A DNA stretch of 64,000 bases from Stigmatella erecta (lineage in GTDB: Bacteria > Myxococcota > Myxococcia > Myxococcales > Myxococcaceae), in assembly GCF_900111745.1 (NCBI RefSeq), contig NZ_FOIJ01000022.1, positions 1-64,000 of the forward strand. The letters run 5' to 3'. The notes under the pieces were generated by a model. The model saw only the letters and a list, made by a program, of their open reading frames with translations, ran no database searches and was not told where the DNA came from. Positions 25,518 through 34,307 of the stretch are shown here, piece after piece; the stretch's first letter is position 1, and each line of letters opens with the position of its first letter. A program made the translations under genes and the position numbers.

Positions 25518-26912
25518 TCAGCGCGCCGCCAGCTCGCGGGCCAGCTCCTCGTACATGTGGATGGCGGTGCGGATGGACTTCTCCCAGTCCCCCAGGTGCA
25601 GGCTCTCGTTCTCCGAGTGCGCCTGGGTGTAGGGGTCCTCCACGCCGATGAGCAGCGCGGGCACCCCCCCCAGCTCCTTGGCGAAGGGCTCCACGAAGGG
25701 AATGGAGGCGCCGCACCCGATGGTCACCGGCTCCCGGCCGAAGCCCTGCTTCATCGCCCGGAGCGCCGCCTGGAAGGCCGGGGGGCTGGAGTCCGTGTAC
25801 CACCACCCCGAGGGCTGCTCCTCGCGCAGGTGCAGCTCCAGCCCCCACGGCGTCACCTTCCGCAGGTGCTCCACCAACCGGCGGTGCACGTCCTCCGCGT
25901 CCATGTCCGGCACGATGCGGATGCCCACCCGGGCCCACGCCGAGTCGCAGATGATGTTGCGAGCGTCCTTCCGGCTGCTCGCCTGAATGGCGTTGATGGC
26001 CAGCGAGGGCTGCCGCCAGTTCGTCTCCCAGGGGTGCCGCCCATTGCCCAGCAGCTGCACCCCGGGCAGCAGGCCCGCCTGCTCCCGGAAGCGCGCCTCG
26101 TCCCCCGGCAGGGCCTGGATGCTCCGCCGCTCGGCCTCCGTCAGGGGTTTGACGGCGTCCAGGATGCCCGGAATGGCGAGGGTGCCATCCGGATGGGTCA
26201 GCGTCGCCAGCATCCGGCACAGCCCCATGACCGGATCCGGCACGGGGCCTCCCCACATACCCGAGTGCACGGCCTGCCGCAGGGCGCGCACCTCCACGTC
26301 CACCATCACCAGGCCCCGCAGGGCGGTGGTGACGGAGGGCAGGCCCACATCGAAGTTGGACGTGTCCGTCAGGACGATGGCATCGGCCTTCAGCAACGCC
26401 GCATGCTGGCGCAGGAACGGGGCCAGGTGCTCGCTCCCCGCCTCCTCCTCGCCTTCGATGATCACCTTCACGTTGAGGGGCAGGGTGCCCGCCCCCTTCA
26501 GCCACGCCTCCACCGCCGAGGTGTGCACCACGATGCCCGCCTTGTCGTCGGCGGTCCCTCGGCCATAGAGCCGCCCGTCCCGGACCTCGGGCGCGAAGGG
26601 AGGGCTCTTCCAGAGCCCCTCGTCCCCCGCGGGCTGAACATCGTGATGGGCATACAACAACAGCGTGGGCTTGCCTGGTGCCTGGAGCACCTCCCCGTAG
26701 ACGTAGGGGTGCGCTCCCTCGATTTCGAGCAACTGCACATTTTCAAAGCCACGGTCTCGCAGGAGCGCCGCGGTGGCCTCGGCGCTGCGCCGGACCTGAT
26801 TTGGGTCGAAGCCTTGGAACGAGACGCTGGGGATGCGCACCAGGGCCTTCAGATCCTCCAAGTACGAATTCTTCTGAGACTCAAAACATGCGAGCGCTTT
26901 GTCGATCGACAT
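25518..26912 (-). CDS. M20-family dipeptidase
   Basis: A 464-residue zinc dipeptidase. Metal-site motifs are AHHDVQPAG (near residue 89), [10 protein letters not shown] (near 122) and [10 protein letters not shown] (near 155), with the dimerisation (lid) insertion in the middle. The C-terminal GCGASIPFV and HSENESL complete the family pattern, as in carnosinase/CNDP-type enzymes. It hydrolyses dipeptides or N-acylated amino acids in the cytoplasm. The ATG at 26912 was chosen over a longer in-frame start at 26978, which would overlap the divergent promoter of the response regulator gene 82 bases away. Confidence 0.92.
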   Translation of the reverse strand: MSIDKALACFESQKNSYLEDLKALVRIPSVSFQGFDPNQVRRSAEATAALLRDRGFENVQLLEIEGAHPYVYGEVLQAPGKPTLLLYAHHDVQPAGDEGLWKSPPFAPEVRDGRLYGRGTADDKAGIVVHTSAVEAWLKGAGTLPLNVKVIIEGEEEAGSEHLAPFLRQHAALLKADAIVLTDTSNFDVGLPSVTTALRGLVMVDVEVRALRQAVHSGMWGGPVPDPVMGLCRMLATLTHPDGTLAIPGILDAVKPLTEAERRSIQALPGDEARFREQAGLLPGVQLLGNGRHPWETNWRQPSLAINAIQASSRKDARNIICDSAWARVGIRIVPDMDAEDVHRRLVEHLRKVTPWGLELHLREEQPSGWWYTDSSPPAFQAALRAMKQGFGREPVTIGCGASIPFVEPFAKELGGVPALLIGVEDPYTQAHSENESLHLGDWEKSIRTAIHMYEELARELAAR

Positions 26913-26994
26913 GGAAACGTCCCATATCGCAAAAGCCGCCGCTTCCGCTCGCTGTCCATGGGCACGGGGCGAGCCCACCCGATATCATGGGCGC

Positions 26995-27369
26995 ATGTCC
27001 GACGCTCCGACTCTTCTCCTGGTAGATGATGACAACTTCGTCCGGCGCATTCTCAAAGACACCCTGGCCGAAACGGGAATCGAACTGAGACTGCTCGAGG
27101 CTTCGGACGGCGAGGAGGGGCTGGCCATCGCCGCGCGGGAGAAGCCCGAGCTGATGTTCCTGGACCTGTTCATGCCCCGCCGCAGCGGGCTGGAGGTGCT
27201 CGCCGCGATGAAACAGACGTCGCCGGGCACGCGCGTGCTGGTGATCAGCAGCATGGACGCGGAGCCCGTGGTGGAGCAGGCCCTGGCGGCCGGTGCGGTG
27301 GGCTTCGTGGGCAAGCCCTTCCACCCGCTGGAGATTGCCTCCGCCGTCCGGCAGGCCCTCGCTCAATAG
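26995..27369 (+). CDS. Stand-alone response regulator
   Basis: A 124-residue receiver domain with no output domain. The acidic cluster is DDD (residues 11-13), the phospho-acceptor is Asp57 in LMFLDLFMP, the conserved Ser/Thr lies in VISSMD, and Lys in GKPFHP. It is the first gene of a three-gene operon with a GYF/J-like/PilZ protein (12-base gap) and a histidine kinase (7-base gap), so the kinase is the obvious partner. Signalling through protein-protein contact, as with CheY- or Spo0F-like proteins, is expected. Confidence 0.93.
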   Translation: MSDAPTLLLVDDDNFVRRILKDTLAETGIELRLLEASDGEEGLAIAAREKPELMFLDLFMPRRSGLEVLAAMKQTSPGTRVLVISSMDAEPVVEQALAAGAVGFVGKPFHPLEIASAVRQALAQ

Positions 27370-27381
27370 ACGGGCGCGCGC

Positions 27382-28371
27382 ATGGCGAACTACTGGATTG
27401 GAGATGCAACGGGCCGGGTGCTCGGCCCCCTGACGCTTCAGGCCCTGAGGGATCTGATCGGCTCCGGACGCCTGCGGGCCGTCAACCGGGCCTCCCGCGA
27501 TGGCACCACGTGGATTCCCCTCCAGGACTTCACCGAGGTGAAGGACCTGATCGCCTCCGCCCTGCCCACGCTCGCCGCCGAGCAACAGCGGGCCGAGGCC
27601 CTGCGCACCCAGCTCCGGGGCCTGCAGAACCTGAAGACGCCGCACGAGGTGTTCGGCATGAAGCCCACCTCGTCCCTGGACGAAGTGCGGCTGGCCTTCT
27701 TCCGGATGGCCAAGCGCTACGCTCCGGAGCACCTGCCCGCGGAGACCTCCGAGGCGCTGCGCCAGGTGTCCCAGGAGACCTTCGACTTCCTGTCGCAGAA
27801 GATGCGTGAGGTGGAGGCCCTGGCCCCGCGGGGCACCCCGGGCCGAGTGCCCACCCCCGTGCCCGTGGCGGGGCGGCAGCCCACCCCCGCGCCCGTGGCG
27901 GGCCCGCGGCTCACCCCCGTGCCCGTGGCGGCCCGGCCCCTTCCGGGCTCCACGGCCCCCATGGCCCCGGGCGCGCTGCTGGCCACGCAGGTGCGGCAGC
28001 AGATCACCTCGCCCATCTACTCCACCTCGGAGTTCGTTGGCCTCAAGCCGCGGGATGGCGAGCGGCTCCAGGCGGAGATCCACGTCAACGCGCGCAGCGT
28101 GGGGCTCTTCACCGAGCACCGGATGATCAACCTGGCCACGGGCGGGCTCTTCGTTCCCACCCCGCGGCCCCTGCGGCTGGGCACGCAGGTGGACCTGACG
28201 CTTCGCTTCGAGCAGCCGGCCCGCACCATCGAGCTGCGCACCACCGTCATCTGGGAGAACGCCCTGAACGATGGGCGGCAGCCCGCGGGCTACGGGTTGG
28301 GCTTGTCGGGATTAAGGGCCGAGGAAAAGAGCTTCCTTCAGGAGTTCGTCCGCCATCACCCCAAGGACTGA
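27382..28371 (+). CDS. GYF_2 - J-like - PilZ three-domain protein
   Basis: A 329-residue protein. Residues 1-60 resemble the GYF_2 domain (YWIGDATGRVLGPLTL, then the WIPLQDF end). Residues about 85-150 resemble a J-domain (HEVFGMKPTSSLDEVRLAF), but the HPD tripeptide is replaced by APE, so Hsp70 stimulation is unlikely. A Pro/Val-rich linker follows with four repeats of (T/P)PVPVA type. Residues about 215-325 form a PilZ-type domain (LATGGLFVPTPRPLRLG), the TIGR02266-like family of myxobacteria, though the RxxxR needed for c-di-GMP binding is not clear. It sits between a receiver and a kinase gene and probably acts in that pathway. Confidence 0.75.
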   Translation: MANYWIGDATGRVLGPLTLQALRDLIGSGRLRAVNRASRDGTTWIPLQDFTEVKDLIASALPTLAAEQQRAEALRTQLRGLQNLKTPHEVFGMKPTSSLDEVRLAFFRMAKRYAPEHLPAETSEALRQVSQETFDFLSQKMREVEALAPRGTPGRVPTPVPVAGRQPTPAPVAGPRLTPVPVAARPLPGSTAPMAPGALLATQVRQQITSPIYSTSEFVGLKPRDGERLQAEIHVNARSVGLFTEHRMINLATGGLFVPTPRPLRLGTQVDLTLRFEQPARTIELRTTVIWENALNDGRQPAGYGLGLSGLRAEEKSFLQEFVRHHPKD

Positions 28372-28378
28372 GACCCTC

Positions 28379-30013
28379 TTGACCGCTCCGCCTCCACCCA
28401 CCGGGCTTCGCGCCGCCTCCGAGTACCTGCCGCTCGAGGGCTTGCCCATCCCCGTGGCGATCCTGCGGGCGGACCGGGTGGCCTATGCCAACCCCGCGCT
28501 GACGGCCCTGCTCGGCATCACCCAGGAAGCCCTGTCGCAGCTGTCCATGTCGGATCTGCTCGCGCGCTTCGCTCCCAAGGATCAGCCCTGGATCGAACCG
28601 CGCTATCAGGCCCAGGCCCAAGCCCGGCACCTGCAATCGGCCCCCACGGACCTGTGGCTGCACGTGCGGGGCGTGGGCGGCAAGGAGCGGACATTCCACC
28701 TGCGGATCCACAGTGGCCCCGGCGCCGGCGAGCAGACCGTGGTGCTGGTCGACGCGCAGGGAGAGGACACCGCCCAGCAGCTCATCGGGGCGCTGGTCAT
28801 CGCCGCCAGCGAGATGATGGTCTGCCAGGACGAGAAGGGGGTGCTGGAGCGGGCCCTGGATGCCATCTCCGCCCAGGGCTTCTTCGCCTCCATCATCCAC
28901 GCCCGGCAGGACCTGTTCGTCTATGGGCCCGTGCGCCATGATCCCGAGGCCATCGCGCTGCTGGAGCGCCTCATCGGGCAGCCCCTCACGGACTACAGCT
29001 ACCCGCGGGCCCGGATGCCCCACCTGGACGCCCTGTTCCAGCAGCGCAAGGCCACCTTCCACCCGGATCTGAGCACGCTCATCCGCCGGCTCTTTCCCTC
29101 CGAGCTGGCGGAGTTCCACGAGCGCAAGCACCCCGGGCTCAAGTCGCTGGATGTGCCCATCTTCGTCGAGGGCCAACCCTACGGCGTGCTGTCGGTGAAG
29201 GGCCGCTCGCTCACCATCATGAGCACGGCCACGCTGGAGCTGTTCGCGCAGATGATGAGCGGGGCGCTGGAGAACGTGCGCCACCACCAGCGGGCGCAGG
29301 AGCGGCTGGCGGAGCTGACCCGGCTCCAGAATGAGCTGGTGGCGCACGAGCGTATCACCGTGCTGGGCGAGGCCGCCGGCGTGGTGGCCCACGAGGTCCG
29401 CAATCCCCTGGGCGCCATCCTCAACGCCACGGCCCTGCTCAAGCGCGAGGAGCAGCTGAGCGCCGTGGGCCACAGCGCGGTGTCCATGCTGGAGGAGGAG
29501 GCCATCCGGCTGGAGGACATCGTCCGGGACCTGCTGGACGTGGTGCGCCCCTTCGAGCTGCGGCCCCGCCTGGTCCACCTGGGAGACCTGGCGCGGCACA
29601 CGGTGACGCTCCTGCAGCCCGTGGCGGAGGCCACGCAGGCCCGGGTCGTCATCGAGGAGGAGCCGGACCTGCCCCCGCTCCAGGCCGATGAGACGCTGAT
29701 GCAGCTGGCGCTCTCCAACCTCGTCCGCTACGCGCTGCGCTCCTCGCCCGAGGGGGGCACGGTGCGCATGGTGCTGGCCCGGGCCGGCAAGGGCTTCTCC
29801 ATCGCCGTGGAGGACCAGGGCGCGAGCCTCAGCCACACGGACACCCAGCGCTTCTTCGAGCCCTTCTTCACCAGCCGCAACAATGGCGCGGGCCTGGGGC
29901 TCGCCGTGGTGCGCCGGGTGGTGCTCGCCCACGGAGGGGACATCCAGGCCTCCGAGCGGCCCGGCGGCGGGGCTCGCTTCGAGCTGCTCCTCCAGGACGT
30001 CGGACGCGGCTAA
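28379..30013 (+). CDS. PAS-GAF sensor histidine kinase with altered N-box
   Basis: A 544-residue cytoplasmic kinase: an N-terminal PAS domain (residues about 15-120), a GAF-like domain (about 140-310), HisKA with [11 protein letters not shown] (His338) and a C-terminal HATPase. In the HATPase N-box the Asn that coordinates Mg-ATP is replaced by Tyr451 (SNLVRYA instead of NLxxNA). The G1 box reads DQGAS rather than DxGxG; the F-box (FFEPFFTS) and G2 (GAGLGLAVV) are intact. The TTG at 28379 follows the PilZ-type gene with a seven-base gap and AAGGA upstream. It may be a slow or inactive kinase, a phosphatase, or a scaffold. Confidence 0.85.
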   Translation: MTAPPPPTGLRAASEYLPLEGLPIPVAILRADRVAYANPALTALLGITQEALSQLSMSDLLARFAPKDQPWIEPRYQAQAQARHLQSAPTDLWLHVRGVGGKERTFHLRIHSGPGAGEQTVVLVDAQGEDTAQQLIGALVIAASEMMVCQDEKGVLERALDAISAQGFFASIIHARQDLFVYGPVRHDPEAIALLERLIGQPLTDYSYPRARMPHLDALFQQRKATFHPDLSTLIRRLFPSELAEFHERKHPGLKSLDVPIFVEGQPYGVLSVKGRSLTIMSTATLELFAQMMSGALENVRHHQRAQERLAELTRLQNELVAHERITVLGEAAGVVAHEVRNPLGAILNATALLKREEQLSAVGHSAVSMLEEEAIRLEDIVRDLLDVVRPFELRPRLVHLGDLARHTVTLLQPVAEATQARVVIEEEPDLPPLQADETLMQLALSNLVRYALRSSPEGGTVRMVLARAGKGFSIAVEDQGASLSHTDTQRFFEPFFTSRNNGAGLGLAVVRRVVLAHGGDIQASERPGGGARFELLLQDVGRG

Positions 30014-30032
30014 GCCGGGGCCGTCTGCCCGC

Positions 30033-31154
30033 TCAGAGCGGGCTCAGCAGGCAGCGGCAGGGCAGCCCGCCGTTGCGGACCGGCAGGCTCCGGGCCCCGG
30101 TGAGCCCCAGCGCGCGGATCAACACCGCCTCGTCCGGGACGAGCAGCGCCACCCGCCAGCCCCCGAAGGCCCGCTTCAGCGTGGCGCCCAGCGCCCGGTA
30201 GAGGTCCGGCAGCTCTCCGCCCTCCCCCACCCGCTTGCCGTACGGCGGGTTGGCCACCACCAGGCCGGGGGTTTTTCCCGGCGCCTCGAGCGTCTTCACA
30301 TCCCGGCGCTCCAGGGCAAGTGTCACCCCCGCCCGCCGCGCGTTGCGCCGGGCCGTTCCGAGCGCCCCCGCGTTGAGGTCGAACCCGGCCAGGGCCGAGC
30401 GGGGCGTGGACAGCGCCTCGGCCTGCACCCGGGCCCGGAGCGCCTCCCAGGCCGCCGGCTCGAACCCTGGGAAGCGCTCGAAGGCGAAGCGCCGCTCCAG
30501 GCCCGGGGCCCGGCGCATGGACATCCACGCCCCCTCGATGAGGAAGGTGCCGGAGCCGCACATGGGGTCCACCAGGGGCTCCCCGCCGTCATAGCCCGCG
30601 AGCACCAGCAGCCCCGCCGCGAGCGTCTCGCGCAGCGGGGCCCGGCCCACCTCCTGGCGGTAGCCCCGGCGGTACAGGAGCCCCCCGCTGGTGTCCACGC
30701 TCACCGTGCAGGCGTCACCCTCCAGCCTCGCCAGCAGGGTGAGCCCCTCGGCGTCGTCCTCCTCCAGGTCCCCCGCGCGGGCCAGGCCCGGCACGCCCCA
30801 GGCCCGGGCCGCCGCGCCCAGCACCGCCCCCGCGGGCACCCGGGAGCGGTGCGCGGCCACGAGCAGCCGCGGCGTTCCCGTGCCATTCCACACGCGGCCC
30901 AGGTCCAGCGCCGCCAGCCCCCGGGTGAGCGCGCCCACGTCCGGTGCCCGGAAGCCGCCCAGGCGCAGCAGCACCCGGCTGGCGGTGCGAAGGCGCACAT
31001 TGGCCTCCTGATGCAGCCCGGCGGGGCCCTCCAGCACCACCCCGCCCTCCGCCCTGCGGGGCCGCATCCCCCACGCCTCCGCCTCCGCTTCCAGGGCGGG
31101 CTCCAGCCCGGGGGCGGCCACGGCGAAGAGCTGTTCGGTCGATGGAGGGGGCAT
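30033..31154 (-). CDS. THUMP-domain RNA methyltransferase (RlmL-like N-terminal half)
   Basis: A 373-residue class I SAM-dependent methyltransferase. The N-terminal half has the ferredoxin-like plus THUMP region that grips structured RNA (residues 1-160). The SAM site is DPMCGSGT (near residue 197), and the catalytic motif is NPPY (near 297), typical of base N-methylation. This matches the m2G2445 23S rRNA methyltransferase half of RlmL and related tRNA enzymes; the exact target cannot be told. It is monocistronic and divergent from the flavoprotein gene. Confidence 0.88.
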   Translation of the reverse strand: MPPPSTEQLFAVAAPGLEPALEAEAEAWGMRPRRAEGGVVLEGPAGLHQEANVRLRTASRVLLRLGGFRAPDVGALTRGLAALDLGRVWNGTGTPRLLVAAHRSRVPAGAVLGAAARAWGVPGLARAGDLEEDDAEGLTLLARLEGDACTVSVDTSGGLLYRRGYRQEVGRAPLRETLAAGLLVLAGYDGGEPLVDPMCGSGTFLIEGAWMSMRRAPGLERRFAFERFPGFEPAAWEALRARVQAEALSTPRSALAGFDLNAGALGTARRNARRAGVTLALERRDVKTLEAPGKTPGLVVANPPYGKRVGEGGELPDLYRALGATLKRAFGGWRVALLVPDEAVLIRALGLTGARSLPVRNGGLPCRCLLSPL

Positions 31155-31238
31155 GCGGCGGAGGCCATTGTCCGCGCCGGGGGCCCCACTGCAATCCTTA
31201 TCGGCACCCGCCCCCCGGTTGCGTTAAGGGAGAGGCGC

Positions 31239-32123
31239 ATGAGCCCCCCCGAAGCCCCCGTCCGAAAGAAGCCCCTGGAGTACGAGCCCACCGTGACCCG
31301 CGTGCAGATGGAGACGCCGGACACCGCCACGCTCTCCCTGGACTTTGGCGGGGCCCCGCTGGACTACAAGGCCGGCCAGTTTCTCAACATCGACCCGCAC
31401 CAGTTCCGCGAGCTGGCCCCGCTGGCCGCCTTCCTCCAGGAGCAGAAGGGGCGCCGGGAGATCTTCCGCTCCTACTCCCTCAGCTCCGCGCCCCACGAGC
31501 CGCTCGTGGCCATCACCGTGAAGGACGAGCCCTACCTGCCTGGGTTCACCCGCTACCCGGCGCTGCTCGCGCCGCTGCTCATCCACGGCCGGCTCACCGG
31601 GGCCCGCATCAAGGTCTCCGGCTTCATGGGCCCCTACGTGCTGCCCGAGGACGTGGAGTCCCGCACGGACCACATCGTCCACGTGGTGGCCGGCTCCGGC
31701 GCGGTGCCCAACTTCTCCATCATCAAGGATGCGCTGCACCGGGGCCTGAAGCTGCGCCACACCTTCGTGCTCTCCAACAAGACGGCCGCGGACATGCTCT
31801 ACCGCGAGGCCCTGGACGCCCTGGAGGCCGCGCACCCGGACCGGCTGCGCGTGGTGCACACCCTCACCCGGGAGACGGACGCCGCCCCCTTGGGCCCCCG
31901 CGTGCGCAAGGGCCGGGTGGACCAGGCCCTCTTGGAGGAGCTCATCCCGGACCGGGAGACGTGCCTGGTCTACATTTGTGGGCCCGCCATCACCCCGTGG
32001 GACCGGCGCAAGGCGCTGGAGACGCGCACCCCAGCCACGCCCCGCTTCCTGGAGACGGTGGTGGGCCACCTCCACACCCTGGGGGTTCACGACAAGCGCA
32101 TTAAGCGGGAGGCGTACGGGTAG
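31239..32123 (+). CDS. Ferredoxin-NADP reductase-type flavoprotein
   Basis: A 294-residue FAD/NAD(P)H oxidoreductase. The FAD-binding motif is RSYSLSS (near residue 77), the pyrophosphate/NAD motif is GSGAVPNFSIIK (near 158), and the C-terminal YICGPA is the nucleotide-specificity strand. No 2Fe-2S domain is attached, so it should pair with a separate ferredoxin or oxygenase, possibly one of the cell's P450s. The ATG at 31239 has a GGGAGAGG site. Its end overlaps the end of the convergent methyltransferase gene by about 20 bases. Confidence 0.9.
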   Translation: MSPPEAPVRKKPLEYEPTVTRVQMETPDTATLSLDFGGAPLDYKAGQFLNIDPHQFRELAPLAAFLQEQKGRREIFRSYSLSSAPHEPLVAITVKDEPYLPGFTRYPALLAPLLIHGRLTGARIKVSGFMGPYVLPEDVESRTDHIVHVVAGSGAVPNFSIIKDALHRGLKLRHTFVLSNKTAADMLYREALDALEAAHPDRLRVVHTLTRETDAAPLGPRVRKGRVDQALLEELIPDRETCLVYICGPAITPWDRRKALETRTPATPRFLETVVGHLHTLGVHDKRIKREAYG

Positions 32124-32931
32124 CCGCAGGGCCCACGCCCAGGGCCTGGGTCAGCTTGGGCTGCACCCCGAAGGAGCCCAGCAGCGCCTCCAGCTTCGCC
32201 CGCGCTGGACGGTTCTCCCGGTGCACGCGGCGGCCCAGGATGAGCTCGTTCTTCAGCGAGTGCTCCCAGCCCGTCAGCTCCGTCACCGTCACCTGGTAGC
32301 CGAACGCCTCCAGCGTCAGCGCGCGGATGACGTTGGTGAGGTGCGAGCCGAACTCGCGCCGGTGCCAGGGGTGCTGGAAGAGCATCCCCAGCGAGGCGTC
32401 CACCTCCTGGCGCTGCCCCTTGAGCTGCGCGGCCACCTCCGCCTGGCAGCAGGGCACCACCGCCACGTGGTCCGCGTTGCGCTGGATGGCGGCCAAGAGC
32501 GCGTCATCCGTCGCCGTGTCACAGGCGTGCAGCGCGGTGAGCAGGTGGATGCGCTCGGGCCAAGGGGCCCCCTCCAGGTGCGCCGTCTGGAAGTCCATGC
32601 GCGTGAAGCCCAGGCGCTGGGCGCGCTCCTTCGCGCGCTCCGTCAGCTCCGCCCGGCCCTCGATGGAGAGCAGGCGGCCCTCGGCGGCGTCCTTGAGGAA
32701 CAGCTCGTAGAGGATGAAGCCCAGGTAGGCGTTGCCGCTGCCCGCGTCCACGAGGACGGCGGACGGGTGGCGCGCGAGCACGTCCTCCACGGCGGGCCGC
32801 AGCAGGCCCACCAGGTGGTTGACCTGCTTGAGCTTGCGCAGCGAGTCCGCGTTGAGGTTGCCCTCGCGCGTGAGCAGGTGCAGCTCCCGCAGGAGCGCCG
32901 GGGACTGGGCCGGCAGCAGCTCGCGCCGCAC
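32101..32931 (-). CDS. SAM-dependent methyltransferase
   Basis: A protein of about 276 residues with a SAM-binding strand VLVDAGSGNAYLGF (motif I), followed by LLSIEGRAEL (acidic ribose-binding end). The later HACDTATD and VVPCCQAEV resemble the PF13679/METTL25 type of methyltransferase. The target is unknown. No ATG is available near the start: the GTG at 32931, with AAGG upstream, is my choice, though a start overlapping the Nfu gene cannot be excluded. It lies directly downstream of the Nfu scaffold gene on the same strand, so the two probably form an operon. Confidence 0.75.
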   Translation of the reverse strand: MRRELLPAQSPALLRELHLLTREGNLNADSLRKLKQVNHLVGLLRPAVEDVLARHPSAVLVDAGSGNAYLGFILYELFLKDAAEGRLLSIEGRAELTERAKERAQRLGFTRMDFQTAHLEGAPWPERIHLLTALHACDTATDDALLAAIQRNADHVAVVPCCQAEVAAQLKGQRQEVDASLGMLFQHPWHRREFGSHLTNVIRALTLEAFGYQVTVTELTGWEHSLKNELILGRRVHRENRPARAKLEALLGSFGVQPKLTQALGVGPAATRTPPA

Positions 32932-32954
32932 CTGGGCGGCCTTGACGTTGCGCC

Positions 32955-33518
32955 TCAGACGGACACCACCTCGGTCACCTCGGGAATCGCCTCGCGCAGG
33001 CGCCCCTCGATGCCCATCTTCAGGGTCGCCGTGGAGGAGGGGCAGCCGCTGCACGAGCCCTGCATGTGCAGGTAGACGATGCCACCCTCGAAGCGGTCCA
33101 GGGTGATGTCGCCGCCGTCCTGCGCCACCGCGGGGCGGATCTCCGCATCGAGGATGTCCCGGATGCGCTGCTCCACCGAGGAGCTGGAATCCGCCGGGTT
33201 CGCGCGCGCGGCCGCCACGGCCGCCTCGTCCACCACGGGCTCATCGCTGCCCAGGTGCGCATCCAGCGTGGACATCACCGCGTCGTTCAGCTCGTCCCAC
33301 TCGCCCTCCGCGCCCTTGGTCACCGTGACGAAGTTGAGGCCCAGCATCACCGCGGTGACGCCTTGGATGTCCATCAGCTTGCGGGCCAGGGGGGACTTCT
33401 GCTCCGCGTCTTCGCGGCGGGTGAAGTTCACCGCCCCGCTGGCCAGCAGGCGCCGATCCACCACGTACTTCAGGGTGCTGGGGTTCGGGGTCCACTCCAA
33501 CTGGATGTTGACTGACAT
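32955..33518 (-). CDS. Nfu-type iron-sulfur scaffold/carrier
   Basis: A 187-residue protein with an N-terminal Nfu_N domain (residues 1-90, beginning IQLEWTPNPSTLKYVV) and a C-terminal NifU domain with the cluster-binding CxxC in GSCSGCPSS. This two-domain form delivers 4Fe-4S clusters to target enzymes, as in mitochondrial NFU1 and bacterial NfuA-like carriers. It is the first gene of a probable two-gene unit with a methyltransferase. A hairpin (33574-33600) lies in the intergenic region before it. Confidence 0.92.
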   Translation of the reverse strand: MSVNIQLEWTPNPSTLKYVVDRRLLASGAVNFTRREDAEQKSPLARKLMDIQGVTAVMLGLNFVTVTKGAEGEWDELNDAVMSTLDAHLGSDEPVVDEAAVAAARANPADSSSSVEQRIRDILDAEIRPAVAQDGGDITLDRFEGGIVYLHMQGSCSGCPSSTATLKMGIEGRLREAIPEVTEVVSV

Positions 33519-33573
33519 TCAAATCTCCTATGCCTCTTCTCTAAGACGGCCCCCGCCCCATAGCAACCCGGCG

Positions 33574-33600
33574 GGCGTGGAGGCAATCTGCCCCCACGCC
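33574..33600. promoter_or_regulatory. Hairpin in a divergent promoter region
   Basis: GGCGTGG (33574-33580) pairs with CCACGCC (33594-33600), and GGCA (33582-33585) with TGCC (33589-33592), with one mismatched pair between them and an ATC loop. It lies between the starts of the divergent Nfu and DUF2378 genes. It could be an operator-like palindrome or a leader hairpin of either transcript; there is no T-tract, so a terminator is unlikely. Confidence 0.35.
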
Positions 33601-33670
33601 TTCTCAAGGGCCAAGATGTAGAGAGGAGGCCCCGGACGGTGTAAGAGGGTACCTCTGGGGACCCCCGCCA

Positions 33671-34240
33671 ATGGAGCCGAAGCCACCCATCCGCCCGCTG
33701 TCCGAGCCCGCCTCGCCTCCCCGCGTGCCGGTAAGCGTCATGGAGGGGCTCTTCGTCCGGGGGCTCAAGGCCGAGGGGCGCCTGGCCGAGCGGCTGCTCT
33801 CGCTGGGGTATGACCTCAAGAAGCCCGAGGTGCACTACTCGGTGCTGACCTACCAGCGCTGTGTGAACGCCGCCCGGCAGGAGCTGTTCAGCCACCTGAG
33901 CGACGAAGAGGCCCACCGGCTGCTCGGCCGGAAGATGATGGAGGGCTTCCTCGAGACCCTGCTGGGCAAGGTGGTGGGCGTGGCCATGCCGATGATTGGC
34001 CCGGCGCACGTGGTGGACCGCATTCCGCGCTACTGCGCGATGATGGGCCGCGCGGACATGGCGCCCCAGATTACCTCCGCGGGCGAGAAGGCCCGGCGCA
34101 TCGCCTTCAAGGACATCTACAACCGGCCCGAGTTCCTGGCCGGCGCCATCGAGGCGGGCATGGAGCGCACCCACGTGCGGCCCACCGTCACCGTGGAGGA
34201 GCGCACCCCGGAGGGCTACCGGCTCTTCTTGCGCTGGTAG
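33671..34240 (+). CDS. DUF2378 (TIGR02265) family myxobacterial protein
   Basis: A 189-residue helical protein with the features of the myxobacterial paralogous family TIGR02265/DUF2378: VMEGLFVRGL near the N-terminus, a central CVNAARQELF, and a C-terminal half with RIAFKDIYNRPEFLAGAI. Many paralogues occur per genome in Cystobacterineae; no function has been established that I know of. No signal peptide or membrane segment is seen. It is transcribed in the same direction as the FemAB-like gene 67 bases downstream. Confidence 0.8.
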   Translation: MEPKPPIRPLSEPASPPRVPVSVMEGLFVRGLKAEGRLAERLLSLGYDLKKPEVHYSVLTYQRCVNAARQELFSHLSDEEAHRLLGRKMMEGFLETLLGKVVGVAMPMIGPAHVVDRIPRYCAMMGRADMAPQITSAGEKARRIAFKDIYNRPEFLAGAIEAGMERTHVRPTVTVEERTPEGYRLFLRW

Positions 34241-34307
34241 CCCCGCGCGAGCCTCTGGAAAGCCCCGGTCCCGGACGTTATACGCTCGCCCGGCCCTGGC
34301 CGTTCCG

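Noticed and set aside
29883-31238. In-frame extension upstream of the ferredoxin reductase-type gene
   Set aside because: It overlaps the kinase end and the antisense of the RNA methyltransferase; the real start at 31239 has a good ribosome site and matches the family N-terminus.
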